From Rudaea sp. (lineage in GTDB: Bacteria > Pseudomonadota > Gammaproteobacteria > Xanthomonadales > Rhodanobacteraceae), in NCBI GenBank assembly GCA_025451955.1, contig JANWJJ010000106.1, positions 1 through 44,680 of the forward strand: a stretch of 44,680 nucleotides of DNA. Reading direction: 5' to 3'. Position numbers and translations under genes: made by a program. Under the pieces are notes generated by a model that was not told the origin of the DNA, made no database searches, and saw only the letters and a list, made by a program, of their open reading frames with translations. Positions 9,504-18,961 of this stretch are shown here, in pieces; position 1 is the stretch's first letter; each line of letters opens with the position of its first letter.

Positions 9504-10361
9504 ATGGCCACCAAACTCGTTGCGATCCTGCTGGTACTGCTCATCTGCCGCGGTCTGCCGGACATGGCGCGGCTGCGGAATTTTTCCTGGTGGCGAGCGT
9601 GGCTGAACCAGCTCGGCGCCTCATCCGCAACGATGGCGCTGGTGTTCGGCGTCGGCTTGCCGGTGCTGGTTTGCGCGCTGCTGCAAGTTGCGTTGCATAG
9701 TGTGTTTTTCGGCCTGACCGGCGTCGTGTTCGCGGTCGCGGTGCTGTATTACTGCTGGGGACCACGCGATCTGGAGCGCGATGTCGAAGCGGTCGCCAAG
9801 GCGCCGGACAGCACGCAACGGCTTGTGGCTGCGCAGGCGCTGCGCGCCGATGGGCAGACGTCGGAGTTGGCGTTTACGGCCGAGGCACTGGTGGCGGCTG
9901 CGTTCAATGCCGCACTGGCGCGTTGGTTCGGCGTGCTGTTCTGGTTCGGTCTGCTCGGTCCCGGCGGCGCACTTTTGTATCGTTTGACGCAAATGCTCGC
10001 TTGTATACCCGAGCTTGCCGAGCGCCCGCTTGCCCGGCGCGTCGCGGCGATTCTCGACTGGGCGCCGGCGCATCTGATGGCGTTGGCGCTCGCGCTGGCT
10101 TCGAATTTCGATGCTGTGTTTACCACCTGGCGCGATTACCACCACGCGCATCCGCAGGGCTATGCCAGCTTTGATCCGGGTTTTCTCGATGCCATCGCGC
10201 GTGCCAGCGTCGATGCCGATGTCGCCGCCGATGACGAACACGCCCAGACTGCGCACAGTCCGCTGATTGCCCTCGACGACGCGATGGTGTTGGTGCGCCG
10301 CGTGCTGATCGTGTGGCTCACCCTGATCGCCTTGATTGTGCTGGGCGGCTGGTTCGGGTGA
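9504..10361 (+). CDS. AmpE-like regulatory membrane protein (CobD/CbiB superfamily)
   Basis: This 285-residue inner-membrane protein has about four to five hydrophobic segments, at the N-terminus, at about 45-90, around 140-165 and at the C-terminal end. Its layout and motifs (YYCWGPRDLERDV, then FGLLGPGGALLYRL) match the AmpE family. In enterobacteria AmpE is linked to the AmpD/AmpC beta-lactamase sensing system, but its activity is unclear. No ampD or ampC is present here. It converges with the MFS-PlsC gene, with 10 bases between stop codons. Confidence 0.8.
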   Translation: MATKLVAILLVLLICRGLPDMARLRNFSWWRAWLNQLGASSATMALVFGVGLPVLVCALLQVALHSVFFGLTGVVFAVAVLYYCWGPRDLERDVEAVAKAPDSTQRLVAAQALRADGQTSELAFTAEALVAAAFNAALARWFGVLFWFGLLGPGGALLYRLTQMLACIPELAERPLARRVAAILDWAPAHLMALALALASNFDAVFTTWRDYHHAHPQGYASFDPGFLDAIARASVDADVAADDEHAQTAHSPLIALDDAMVLVRRVLIVWLTLIALIVLGGWFG

Positions 10362-10371
10362 CGGGCGACCG

Positions 10372-12261
10372 TTACGCCGCGTCCCCGCGCAACTCCCGCA
10401 CCTTCGCTTCCAGCACCACGGCCGTTGCTTCCGCAGCCGGCACTGCCGATCCGGCAACGAGTTCGATCTTCGACCAGAATCGGCGCGGGACGCGCAGACG
10501 GCCAAGCGCGGTGTCGCAACGGCTGAACACGCTGCCCCACAATCCACGCAATGCCAGTGGCACCACCGGCACGGGCCGCGTGGCGAGGATGCGTTCGACG
10601 CCGGGGTGGAAGCGCTGGATCTCGCCGTCGCGGGTGATGCCGCCTTCGGGAAAGATGCAGACGATATTGCCTTCCGCGAGTTCCTTATCCACTTCGATGA
10701 AGGCGCGTTCCATGATGGCAGGGTCTTCCTTGGCGCCGGCAATCGGAATCGCCTTGGCGGACTTGAACACGAACTTGAGAAACGGGATGTCGAAGATCTT
10801 GTAGTACATCACGAAGCGCACCGGCCGGCGCACGCAGCCCATGACGATCAGCGGGTCCATGAAACTGACGTGGTTGCACACCAGCAGCACGGCGCCGTGT
10901 TCGGGAATATTTTCCAGTCCTGATGTGCGGATGCGATAAAGCGTGTTGATCAGCACCCAGTCGATGAAGCGCAACAGGAATTCCGGCACCAGAGTATAAA
11001 TGTATATAGCGACCACGGCGTTCATCAGTGCCGTGGCCAGGAGCAGGGCGGGAATGCTCAACTGCGCCTTGTTCAGCAGGATCGTCGACAGCAGCGCGGC
11101 GACGACCATGAACAGGGCGTTGAGGATGTTGTTCGCCGCGATCACGCGCGAGCGCCGCGCCGGATCGCTGCGCGTCTGCACCAGCGCAAATAGTGGCACG
11201 ATGAAGAAGCCGCTGAAGATCGCCATCAGCACCAGGTCGATCAGGATGCGCCACGTATGCGGCTGCGCCAGCATCGCCGCGACCCCCAGGTTCAACGCGC
11301 CGGCATTGCCGGGATGGGCGAAATACAGATCGGCACCGAACACGGTCATGCCGATCGAGCCGAACGGCACCAGACCGATCTCGACCTTGTGCCCGGACAA
11401 TTTTTCGCACAGCGCGGAACCTACGCCGATGCCGACCGAAAAAATCGCCAGCAGCAAGGTGTACACGCCGGGGCCGCCGCCGAGGACTTCCTTGGTGAAG
11501 TTCGGCAACTGGGTAAAGTAGATCGAGCCGTAGAACCAGAACCAGGAAATACCCAGGCAGGACAGGAAGACGGAACGGTTGCCGCGAATGTAGGCGAGGT
11601 TGCGCCAGGTTTCAGTGAACGGATTCCAATTGAGTTTCAGATCGGGATCGGGCGCCGGCGCACGCGGCATCGCCAGCGCGCAAATCAGGCCGACGATGGC
11701 GATGCCGATTGCGGTGCCGCCGACCAGCCAGGCGCCGATGCCCTCGACGCGAATCAGTTCCGAACCCAGGATCGTGCCGAGCAGGATCGCCACGAAGGTC
11801 GCCAGCTCGATCAAGCCGTTGCCGCCGACCAGTTCGCGCTCATCGAGTACCTGCGGCAGCAGGCCGTACTTGAGCGGGCCGAACAGGGTCGAATGCACGC
11901 CCATCATGAACAGCATTGCCAGCAACAGGGGAATGTTGCGACTCAGGAATCCCGCGCAGGCGATGACCATGATCGCGATTTCGAGAACCTTCACGAGCTG
12001 CGCCAGGCGCGCCTTGTCGAACTTGTCCGAGAGCTGGCCGCTGGTCGCGGAGAACAGCAGGAAGGGCAGAATGAACAGACCGGCAGCGAGATTGGTATAA
12101 AAATTCACATCGGCAACGGTCAATTGCGCGGTGAGGAAGGCGACCAGGATCACCAGCGCGTTCTTGAACACGTTGTCGTTGAACGCGCCCAGCGCCTGGG
12201 TCAGGAAAAATGGCAGGAACCGGCGCTCGCGCAGCAACTGGAACTGGTTTTGATCGGACAT
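10372..12261 (-). CDS. LplT-like MFS transporter fused to a PlsC acyltransferase
   Basis: This 629-residue inner-membrane protein has two parts. Residues 1 to about 410 are a 12-helix major facilitator domain of the lysophospholipid-flippase (LplT) type, beginning FLTQALGAFNDNVFKNA. Residues about 430-615 are a glycerolipid acyltransferase with the HX4D motif (NHVSFMD) and FPEGG substrate motif. In known LplT-Aas systems, lysophosphatidylethanolamine is moved inward and re-acylated. Here the acyl-ACP synthetase part of Aas is missing, so acyl donors must come from elsewhere. The ATG at 12261 has GGGAGG six bases upstream; longer starts were rejected. Confidence 0.88.
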   Translation of the reverse strand: MSDQNQFQLLRERRFLPFFLTQALGAFNDNVFKNALVILVAFLTAQLTVADVNFYTNLAAGLFILPFLLFSATSGQLSDKFDKARLAQLVKVLEIAIMVIACAGFLSRNIPLLLAMLFMMGVHSTLFGPLKYGLLPQVLDERELVGGNGLIELATFVAILLGTILGSELIRVEGIGAWLVGGTAIGIAIVGLICALAMPRAPAPDPDLKLNWNPFTETWRNLAYIRGNRSVFLSCLGISWFWFYGSIYFTQLPNFTKEVLGGGPGVYTLLLAIFSVGIGVGSALCEKLSGHKVEIGLVPFGSIGMTVFGADLYFAHPGNAGALNLGVAAMLAQPHTWRILIDLVLMAIFSGFFIVPLFALVQTRSDPARRSRVIAANNILNALFMVVAALLSTILLNKAQLSIPALLLATALMNAVVAIYIYTLVPEFLLRFIDWVLINTLYRIRTSGLENIPEHGAVLLVCNHVSFMDPLIVMGCVRRPVRFVMYYKIFDIPFLKFVFKSAKAIPIAGAKEDPAIMERAFIEVDKELAEGNIVCIFPEGGITRDGEIQRFHPGVERILATRPVPVVPLALRGLWGSVFSRCDTALGRLRVPRRFWSKIELVAGSAVPAAEATAVVLEAKVRELRGDAA

Positions 12262-12395
12262 GCCGGCCTCCCTTTGGCTGAAGCGTAGCAAACTGCGCAC
12301 CTCGCGCGAACTGGTGAGCCGGCGCGTTGCCCGTTAGACTGTACGGCCCATACCACCCACCGGCGCGCCTTGCGCCGGTTTCAAGCGATGCCCCC

Positions 12396-14054
12396 ATGCC
12401 GAAATCCTTAATTTTGTTCCGCAGCGGCGCGCTTTGCGCGCTGCTGTGCCTGTGTGCGCCAAATTTGTTTGCTGCCGCCGATGACGCGCTGGTCAAGACC
12501 TTGCCGCTGCCGGATACGGCCAAGCTCAAGCCCGCCGAGGTCAAGGAACTCGCCGATGCGCGCGCCGATTTCGACAAGTCGCGCATCAACCTCATCGGCG
12601 ACGCGTTGGCAACTGCTTATGCCCAGATTGGCGCGATCTACGCGCGCAATGGTTTCAACGACATCGCCGCGATCGCGTTCTACGACGCCTCCCAACTGGC
12701 GCCGAAGGACGGCCGCTGGTTGTATCTGCGCGGCGTGATCGCGAATGCGCAGAAAAATTCCGCCGCTGCGCGCGCGGATTTCCAGGCTGCATTGGCGCTG
12801 GACGATATTTATCTGCCGATCCGTTTTCGTCTGGCCGATACGCTGATGAGCCAGGGCGACGTCGACGCTGCGCACAAATTACTGCTCGATGCGTTGCCGC
12901 AGCATGCGGATCAGCCCGCCCTGCTCGCCATGCTCGGCCGCATCGAACTCAAGCAAAAGCAATATGGTGCAGCGATTGAGCACTTGCAGCACGCGCTGAA
13001 ACTCGAGCCGCAGGCGAATGCGCTGTACACGGATCTCGCCGTCGCGTACGCCGGTCAGGGGGATGCACAACAGGCCAGCGTGGCGAAAGCCAAGGCCGGG
13101 CCCGTGCCGCCAGCGATCGACGATCCGCTGGTGGCCGGCATGTACCACAGCGACCCGCAATTGAGCGGGCCGCCGTTGCAGCAAGCACGGCAATTGTTGG
13201 CGCAACATGCGTTTGTGCTGGCGCGCGGGGTAGTCGATGAGGCGCTGAAAAGCAACGCTGACGATGTCGAAGCGCTGGCGCTGGCTGCGCGCATCGATGC
13301 ACTGCTGGGCAAGCACGTCGTCGCGCAGGCCGAGGCCGCGCGTGCGCTCAAACTCAAGCCGGACAGCGCCAGCGCGAACTTGAGTCAAGGTATGGTCTAC
13401 GAATTCGCTGGCGACGACGCCAATGCCTACGCGTTCTATCAGCGCGCCGTGCATGCCGATCCGAAACAGGCCGACGCGCGATTGCTGTTCGGCAATGCGC
13501 TGATGCGGCGCGGACAATATGCGCAAGCCGCCGAGCAATATCGCCAATTGGCAGCGATTGATCCGAAGGGCGATGACGTCGATGCGCGTCTGGCCGCCGC
13601 ACAGGTCGCCGATGGCCGTTGCGGCGAGGCGCTGGCGAGCGTCAATGCCGGGCTTGCCAAGCGCGCGGAGGATGGCGATCTGATGCAGGTGTTCGTACGC
13701 CTAGCCAGTACCTGCAAGGCGGCGACGCCCCAGGAGCGCAGCATGGCGCTGGATTATGGCAAGGCCTTGTACAAGCAGCGTCCTGATGCGGCCGACTCGT
13801 CGGCGCTGGCGCTGGCCTACGCGGCGCAAGGTAAATTCGACGACGCGCAAAACTCGCAAGCCGAGGCGATTTACGAAGTGGTGCGCAATAGCAATACGCT
13901 GCGCGCAAAGATGTACCGCGAAACCATGCGCCAGTTCGTCGCCAAACAGGTCCCCGACCGGCCTTGGCCGGCGGATCATCGCTACTTCAAGCCGCCGATG
14001 TTGACCCCCTTGTCGGCTCCGGAAGCGGCCAAACCGGCAGCAAAATCCCACTGA
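12396..14054 (+). CDS. secreted tetratricopeptide-repeat protein
   Basis: This 552-residue protein has a signal peptide (MPKSLILFRSGALCALLCLC, cleavage near NLFA-AADD) and TPR-type helical repeats through most of its length, for example around 75-235 and 280-420. It is probably periplasmic and acts as a protein-binding scaffold; no catalytic motif is visible. A start at 12327 is possible but would put a non-signal leader before the hydrophobic segment, so the ATG at 12396 is preferred. It is divergent from the MFS-PlsC gene and lies 61 bases before the RsbW-like gene. The partner is unknown. Confidence 0.8.
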   Translation: MPKSLILFRSGALCALLCLCAPNLFAAADDALVKTLPLPDTAKLKPAEVKELADARADFDKSRINLIGDALATAYAQIGAIYARNGFNDIAAIAFYDASQLAPKDGRWLYLRGVIANAQKNSAAARADFQAALALDDIYLPIRFRLADTLMSQGDVDAAHKLLLDALPQHADQPALLAMLGRIELKQKQYGAAIEHLQHALKLEPQANALYTDLAVAYAGQGDAQQASVAKAKAGPVPPAIDDPLVAGMYHSDPQLSGPPLQQARQLLAQHAFVLARGVVDEALKSNADDVEALALAARIDALLGKHVVAQAEAARALKLKPDSASANLSQGMVYEFAGDDANAYAFYQRAVHADPKQADARLLFGNALMRRGQYAQAAEQYRQLAAIDPKGDDVDARLAAAQVADGRCGEALASVNAGLAKRAEDGDLMQVFVRLASTCKAATPQERSMALDYGKALYKQRPDAADSSALALAYAAQGKFDDAQNSQAEAIYEVVRNSNTLRAKMYRETMRQFVAKQVPDRPWPADHRYFKPPMLTPLSAPEAAKPAAKSH

Positions 14055-14115
14055 TCCGGGTTGCCGTCGCGCGGCGGCGTTGCCAAGCCGCGCAGTTTTC
14101 GTCACCATCGCGACA

Positions 14116-14583
14116 ATGACCGGATGGCGCGAACGCTGGCGGGAATGGAGACGCAAACCGCGCAACGCGGAGGCGTCAACGGGCGTCGTCTGGCATCTGC
14201 GGGTGGAACGCGAGCGTGGCGCGGTCGGCCGGCTCAGCGATCGGCTCGAACAAACCTTGCGGCCGAGCGTGCCGGAAACTGCGTTGCGTGCCGTGCAAGT
14301 CGCGCTGGACGAACTGCTCACCAACGTCATCATGCACGCGCGCCAGGCCTCCGGCCCGATCGAGCTGCAACTCGCGCGCACGCCGGGTGCGCTCGACGTC
14401 AGCGTCAGCTATCTCGCCGAAGCGTTCGATCCGACCCAATGGCAATCCGAACCGCGCGGCGGCAGCGTCGAGGATTCGCAGATCGGCGGCCACGGCATCC
14501 GTCTGGTGCGCGCACTCATGGACGATTTCCGCTACGAATATGTGGACGGCCGCAACGTGCTGCATTTGCGCAAGCGCTGCTGA
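14116..14583 (+). CDS. RsbW-like ATP-binding protein (HATPase_c_2)
   Basis: This small cytoplasmic protein of 155 residues resembles the anti-sigma/serine-kinase family RsbW/SpoIIAB. The N box is seen in ALDELLTNVIMHA and the G box in GGHGIRLVRALMDDF. In partner-switching systems such proteins hold a sigma factor or phosphorylate an anti-anti-sigma protein. No STAS or SpoIIE gene is adjacent, so its target is unknown. An in-frame TTG at 14080 exists, but the ATG at 14116 begins a more family-like N-terminus. Confidence 0.78.
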   Translation: MTGWRERWREWRRKPRNAEASTGVVWHLRVERERGAVGRLSDRLEQTLRPSVPETALRAVQVALDELLTNVIMHARQASGPIELQLARTPGALDVSVSYLAEAFDPTQWQSEPRGGSVEDSQIGGHGIRLVRALMDDFRYEYVDGRNVLHLRKRC

Positions 14584-14700
14584 AGGTTTTCGGCGGTTGA
14601 TTCGTGCGCCGGCGGACAGCCGTGCTTGACAGCCATTGCGGCCTCGCGCAATCTGCGTTCGCTTTGCCGTTTGTGTCGGCATTTTACCAGGGGAAATTGC

Positions 14701-15501
14701 ATGCGTTGTCTACGTTCTTGTCTTGTGCTCGTCGCGCTGGGTACGGTCGCGCTGCCGGCACTGGCGACAGTCACTGATGTCGCCGTCTATCATCTGGGCG
14801 AAGCCGATCCCGGTGCAGTCGCGGGCGGTGCCGGCGACAATCCCACGGTGGCGAGTGTGGGCGCGCCAAATCTTGCCAAGGCAGGCGGCCCAACCTATTC
14901 GTCCGACGTGTCGCCGCGCATCGGCAGCACCTTGTCGATGGTGTTCAACGGCACGACCGACAAATACGCAAATTCCACGGGTGTCGCTTCGACCCTGACC
15001 GACAATTTCGGCGTCGAGGCCTGGGTGAAATCCGATGGCAGCACGACCAACAACGCGGCGATCGTGTACAACGGCAACAGCTCGACGAGTGGCTGGGGAA
15101 TTTACCGGTTTGGCGGAAATTACGGCTTGCTCTACGGCGGCAATATCTTGCTCAATGGTCCTGCCATCACGACGCAATGGACGGAATTGGCGGTCGTGCG
15201 CGACAACGGCACCACGACTTTCTACGTCAACGGTGTGGCATCATTCACCACGGCGACCGGCCCGAATCCGCCGGCTGGTGGCGTGGGCATCGGCGGCAAC
15301 CCTTTGGTTGCCGCCGAATTTTTTGGCGGTGAAATCGACGAGGCGCGCATTTTCTCATTCGTGTCCGGCGCGTTTTCGGTCGGTGATCTCAACCTGCCGC
15401 CGCCAGTGGCGACGCCGATGTTGTCGGCTCGCTCGCTCGCATTGCTGGGCTTCGGATTGCTTGCGCTCGCCGGATTCACCCTGCGTCGGCGCATGCGCTA
15501 A
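14701..15501 (+). CDS. exported LamG-like (concanavalin-fold) protein with IPTL-CTERM-like tail
   Basis: This 266-residue protein has a signal peptide (residues 1-22, cleaved after PALA), a LamG/jellyroll domain (about 40-225, with VEAWVKSDG, WTELAVVRDNG and EIDEARIFS) and a C-terminal sorting-like end: TPMLSARSLALLGFG, a hydrophobic stretch, then RRRMR. This resembles IPTL-CTERM (PTLSxW, helix, Arg-rich end), but with Met for Thr and Arg-Ser for the acidic-aromatic part. The family is known to be processed by exosortase-type enzymes. The role is probably carbohydrate or surface binding; no catalytic residues are seen. AGGGGA lies seven bases before the ATG. Confidence 0.8.
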   Translation: MRCLRSCLVLVALGTVALPALATVTDVAVYHLGEADPGAVAGGAGDNPTVASVGAPNLAKAGGPTYSSDVSPRIGSTLSMVFNGTTDKYANSTGVASTLTDNFGVEAWVKSDGSTTNNAAIVYNGNSSTSGWGIYRFGGNYGLLYGGNILLNGPAITTQWTELAVVRDNGTTTFYVNGVASFTTATGPNPPAGGVGIGGNPLVAAEFFGGEIDEARIFSFVSGAFSVGDLNLPPPVATPMLSARSLALLGFGLLALAGFTLRRRMR

Positions 15502-15516
15502 GACTCACGACGAACT

Positions 15517-16797
15517 TCAGCATTTGCCGAGCGCGCGATAGCCGATATCGCGGCGATACTGCATGCCGTCGAAACGGATCCGGCGCACTGCCGCATAGGC
15601 GTGCGTTTGCGCTGCGGCCAGATCCGTGCCCAGCGCGCACACGGTCAGCACGCGGCCGCCGCTGGTCAGAATTTTCCCATTTTCCACTTTTGTACCGGCG
15701 TGGAAAACCTTGACATCCGGTGTGAACGCCGCATCGTGACCGCTGACGATGTCGCCACTATGCACCTTGCCCGGATAACCCTGCGCGGCGAGCACCACGC
15801 CGAGTGCGGGCCGTGGATCCCACGACACGCTGATACGATCCAGGCGCCCGTCGAGTGCGGCATCGATCAGGTCGAGCAAATCCGAGCGCAGGCGCATCAG
15901 GATCGGCTGGGTTTCCGGATCGCCCAGACGCACATTGAATTCGATTACGCGCGGTGCACCGCCGCGATCGATCATCAGGCCGGCGTAGAGAAAACCGATG
16001 AACGGCGCGCCCTCGGCGGCCATGCCCGCCAGCGTCGGTTCGACGATCTCGCGCAGGATGCGCGCATCGATTTCCGGCGTGACCACCGGCGCCGGCGAAT
16101 ACGCGCCCATGCCGCCGGTATTCGGGCCGAAGTCGCCATCATCGCGGCGCTTGTGATCCTGGCTGGTCGCCAGCGGCAGTGCGCGGCGGCCGTCGCATAA
16201 CACGATATAGCTGGCTTCCTCACCGTCGAGAAATTCCTCGATCACCACTCGCGCCGATGCCGCACCGAGCGCATGCGCGCCGAGCATGTCGTGCAGTGCC
16301 TGTTCGGCATCGGCCAGGGTCAGCGCCACCACGACGCCCTTGCCGGCAGCCAGGCCGTCGGCCTTGACCACGATCGGCGCGCCCTGCGCACGCACGTAGG
16401 CCAGCGCTGGGATCAAGTCGCTGAAGGCGGCATAGCGCGCCGTGGGAATGTTGTGACGGGCGAGAAATTCCTTGGCAAAGGTTTTGGAACCTTCCAGTTG
16501 CGCGGCGATCTTGCGCGGGCCGAAGCAGCGCAAACCCTCGCTGCGGAAACGGTCGACCACGCCGGCGACCAGCGGCACCTCAGGGCCAACGACGGTCAAT
16601 GCAACATTTTCCACTTTTGCCAAATGCAGCAATCCGTCGATGTCGTGCATGGCGACAGCGGCATTGCGCACGCCGGGTTCCAGCGCGGTGCCGGCATTGC
16701 CGGGCGCGACGATCACTTCGCTCACGCGCGGCGATTGCTTCAATTTCCAGGCCAACGCGTGTTCGCGGCCGCCGGAACCGATAACGAGAATTTTCAT
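15517..16797 (-). CDS. purD: phosphoribosylamine-glycine ligase PurD
   Basis: This cytoplasmic ATP-grasp enzyme makes glycinamide ribonucleotide from phosphoribosylamine, glycine and ATP, the second step of purine synthesis. The 426 residues begin MKILVIGSGGREHALAWKL, the diagnostic N-terminus. Ligand motifs are present (SQDHKR, the GAYSPAPV stretch, EFNVRLGDPETQ). It follows purH with a 69-base spacer that holds a REP-like palindrome. It converges with the LamG gene, leaving 15 bases between them. Confidence 0.97.
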   Translation of the reverse strand: MKILVIGSGGREHALAWKLKQSPRVSEVIVAPGNAGTALEPGVRNAAVAMHDIDGLLHLAKVENVALTVVGPEVPLVAGVVDRFRSEGLRCFGPRKIAAQLEGSKTFAKEFLARHNIPTARYAAFSDLIPALAYVRAQGAPIVVKADGLAAGKGVVVALTLADAEQALHDMLGAHALGAASARVVIEEFLDGEEASYIVLCDGRRALPLATSQDHKRRDDGDFGPNTGGMGAYSPAPVVTPEIDARILREIVEPTLAGMAAEGAPFIGFLYAGLMIDRGGAPRVIEFNVRLGDPETQPILMRLRSDLLDLIDAALDGRLDRISVSWDPRPALGVVLAAQGYPGKVHSGDIVSGHDAAFTPDVKVFHAGTKVENGKILTSGGRVLTVCALGTDLAAAQTHAYAAVRRIRFDGMQYRRDIGYRALGKC

Positions 16798-16830
16798 GTG
16801 AATTGCATAGTGACTGGATGGTTGCTTTGT

Positions 16831-16860
16831 TCGTCATTCCGGCTTTCGCCGGAATGACGA
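16831..16860. repeat. REP-like palindrome between purH and purD
   Basis: A perfect 12-bp inverted repeat (TCGTCATTCCGG, loop CTTTCG, complement) lies in the purH-purD spacer. Read on the minus strand it encodes the familiar VIPAKAG-type phantom peptide of proteobacterial repeats. Related units lie at 29519-29611. Confidence 0.85.
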
Positions 16861-16866
16861 AATTTT

Positions 16867-18447
16867 TCAATGACGGAAATGGCGTACGCCCGTGAACACC
16901 ATCGCCATATCGTTTTCGTCGGCGGCGGCGATCACTTCGGCGTCGCGCATCGAACCGCCGGGCTGGATCACGGCGCGGATGCCGGCCGCCGCCGCGGCAT
17001 CGATGCCGTCGCGGAACGGGAAAAACGCGTCCGAAGCCATCATGCTGCCGTGCACATCGAGTCCGGCTTCCGCAGCCTTGATACCGGCGATCTTCGCGCT
17101 GATCACGCGGCTCATCTGGCCGGCACCGATGCCGATGGTGCGACCGTCGCGGGCATAGACGATGGCGTTGGATTTGACGTACATCGCCACATGCCAGGCA
17201 AATAGCAGGTTGCGCAGCTCGTCGGCATCGGGTACGCGCCGGGACACGACTTTCAGATCCGACAGCAGCAAGGTGTCGCGATCGGCATCCTGCACCAGCA
17301 GGCCACCGGCGATGCGTTTGTACTCGAGCGTGGACGCAAGTTGCTGCGGCCACTCGCCGCAGGCCAGCACGCGCACATTGGGTTTTTTGGAAAACGCGGC
17401 CAATGCGGCATCGTCCACTTCCGGTGCGATTACCAATTCGACGAACTGGCGTTCCAGAATCGCCCGTGCGGTGGCGGCATCCAGTCGCTGATTGAAAGCG
17501 ATGATGCCACCGAATGCCGACACCGGATCGGTGGCGTAAGCGGCGTTGTAGGCATCCAGCGCGGTCGCGGCGAGTGCCACGCCGCAAGGGTTGGCGTGCT
17601 TGACGATGACGCAGGCCGGCGCCTTCTGGAACGCTTTTACGCATTCGAGCGCGGCGTCCGCGTCGGCGATGTTGTTGTAGGAAAGTTCCTTGCCGGCGAG
17701 GATGCGTGCCGTGGCGGCGACGCCGGGGGCAAGTTCGTGTTCGAGGTACAGCGCGGCGTTCTGATGCGGATTCTCGCCGTAGCGCAGGACCGCATCGCGC
17801 GCGAACGACAGATGCAAGACCGGCGGAAACTGCTCGACCCGTTCGGTTGCCGTGCGCGTGCCGAGCCAGTTCGCGATCGCGCCGTCGTAACGGGCGGTGT
17901 GCGCATAGACCTTGGCGGCGAAATGGCGGCGCTGTTCGAGCGTGGTGCCGTTGTTCGCGTGTAGGGTTTCGATCAGTTCGGCGTAGTCGGCCGGATCGAC
18001 CACGGCGGCCACGTGTTCGTGATTCTTCGCGGCGGCGCGCAGCATGGCCGGGCCGCCGATGTCGATGTGTTCGATCGCAGCGGCCATCGGACAATCGGGC
18101 GCGGCGGTGACTTGTTCAAAAGGATACAAATTCACCACCAGCAGATCGATGCCGTCGATGCCGTGTTGCGCCATCACCGCGTCGTCGGTGCCGCGCCGGC
18201 CGAGCAAGCCGCCGTGGATCTTCGGATGCAGGGTCTTGACGCGGCCATCCATGATCTCGGGGAAACCCGTGATGTCGCTGACTTCGCGCACGTCCAGGCC
18301 CGCTTCGCGCAAGCTCCGTGCGGTGCCGCCGGTGGAGATCAAGGCAATGCCGAGCGTGTCCAGGCCGCGCGCCAGATCGATCAGGCCGGTCTTGTCGGAC
18401 ACGCTCAACAGCGCGCGCCGTATGGGTACGAGAGTGGCGTCGAACAT
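16867..18447 (-). CDS. purH: bifunctional AICAR formyltransferase/IMP cyclohydrolase PurH
   Basis: This enzyme catalyses the last two steps of IMP synthesis: formylation of AICAR and ring closure. The 526 residues show the N-terminal MGS-like IMP cyclohydrolase domain (about 1-195; [28 protein letters not shown]) and the C-terminal formyltransferase with the catalytic Lys-His in [10 protein letters not shown]. The length is normal. It follows fis, and a perfect TATAAT lies 27 bases upstream of its ATG. purD follows on the same strand. Confidence 0.97.
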   Translation of the reverse strand: MFDATLVPIRRALLSVSDKTGLIDLARGLDTLGIALISTGGTARSLREAGLDVREVSDITGFPEIMDGRVKTLHPKIHGGLLGRRGTDDAVMAQHGIDGIDLLVVNLYPFEQVTAAPDCPMAAAIEHIDIGGPAMLRAAAKNHEHVAAVVDPADYAELIETLHANNGTTLEQRRHFAAKVYAHTARYDGAIANWLGTRTATERVEQFPPVLHLSFARDAVLRYGENPHQNAALYLEHELAPGVAATARILAGKELSYNNIADADAALECVKAFQKAPACVIVKHANPCGVALAATALDAYNAAYATDPVSAFGGIIAFNQRLDAATARAILERQFVELVIAPEVDDAALAAFSKKPNVRVLACGEWPQQLASTLEYKRIAGGLLVQDADRDTLLLSDLKVVSRRVPDADELRNLLFAWHVAMYVKSNAIVYARDGRTIGIGAGQMSRVISAKIAGIKAAEAGLDVHGSMMASDAFFPFRDGIDAAAAAGIRAVIQPGGSMRDAEVIAAADENDMAMVFTGVRHFRH

Positions 18448-18474
18448 GCGATTTCCCGCTGCGGCAGACGGGTG

Positions 18475-18480
18475 ATTATA
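18475..18480 (-). promoter_or_regulatory. -10 hexamer upstream of purH
   Basis: On the minus strand TATAAT lies in the fis-purH gap, 27 bases from the purH start codon. No convincing -35 is seen at 16-18 bases, so an activator or an internal operon promoter is possible. Confidence 0.4.
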
Positions 18481-18492
18481 GCCGCTTGGGCT

Positions 18493-18816
18493 TCAGCTCA
18501 GTCCGCACGCCGTCAATTTCTTGCGCAAGGTGGCGCGATTGATGCCGAGTGCTATCGCCGCCTTGCTCTGGTTGCCGCCGCTCCAGTGCAGCACTTCGCG
18601 CAACAGCGGTGTTTCCACTTCGCGCAGCACCAGGTCGTACAGACCGTCGGGCATTTGCGAATCCAGGTCGGTCAGATAGCGGCGCACGGCGCGCGCGACG
18701 CATTCGCGCAGCGCCGGCTGCAACAGATTGTCGGCGGCCGAATTGCCGGCGGCGAAATTGTCGGCAACGGGATTGTCGGTAGCTGGATCGACGTGCGGGA
18801 CGGGAACGGCATTCAC
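18493..18816 (-). CDS. fis: Fis family DNA-binding protein
   Basis: Fis is a nucleoid-associated dimer that bends DNA and controls rRNA promoters and recombination. The C-terminal helix-turn-helix is unmistakable ([20 protein letters not shown]), and the dimerisation helices precede it. From the GTG at 18816 the protein has 107 residues, slightly longer than E. coli Fis (98) because of an Asn/Ala-rich N-terminal extension. The frame is open further upstream, so the exact start is uncertain; AAGGG lies 11 bases before the chosen GTG. dusB, which precedes fis in many gammaproteobacteria, is absent here. Confidence 0.9.
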   Translation of the reverse strand: MNAVPVPHVDPATDNPVADNFAAGNSAADNLLQPALRECVARAVRRYLTDLDSQMPDGLYDLVLREVETPLLREVLHWSGGNQSKAAIALGINRATLRKKLTACGLS

Positions 18817-18961
18817 AACGGTAACAACCCTTTTGGGACGCGCTGACTTCCTTGGTGGTACCCGCAGTCCGATCCAGGCAACGATCAGATAACGATCCGG
18901 AGGCGACGACGGGGCAGCGAGTCTAGCGCCAAGTTTGCGGTTTGATAAGTGCCGCGCAAGC

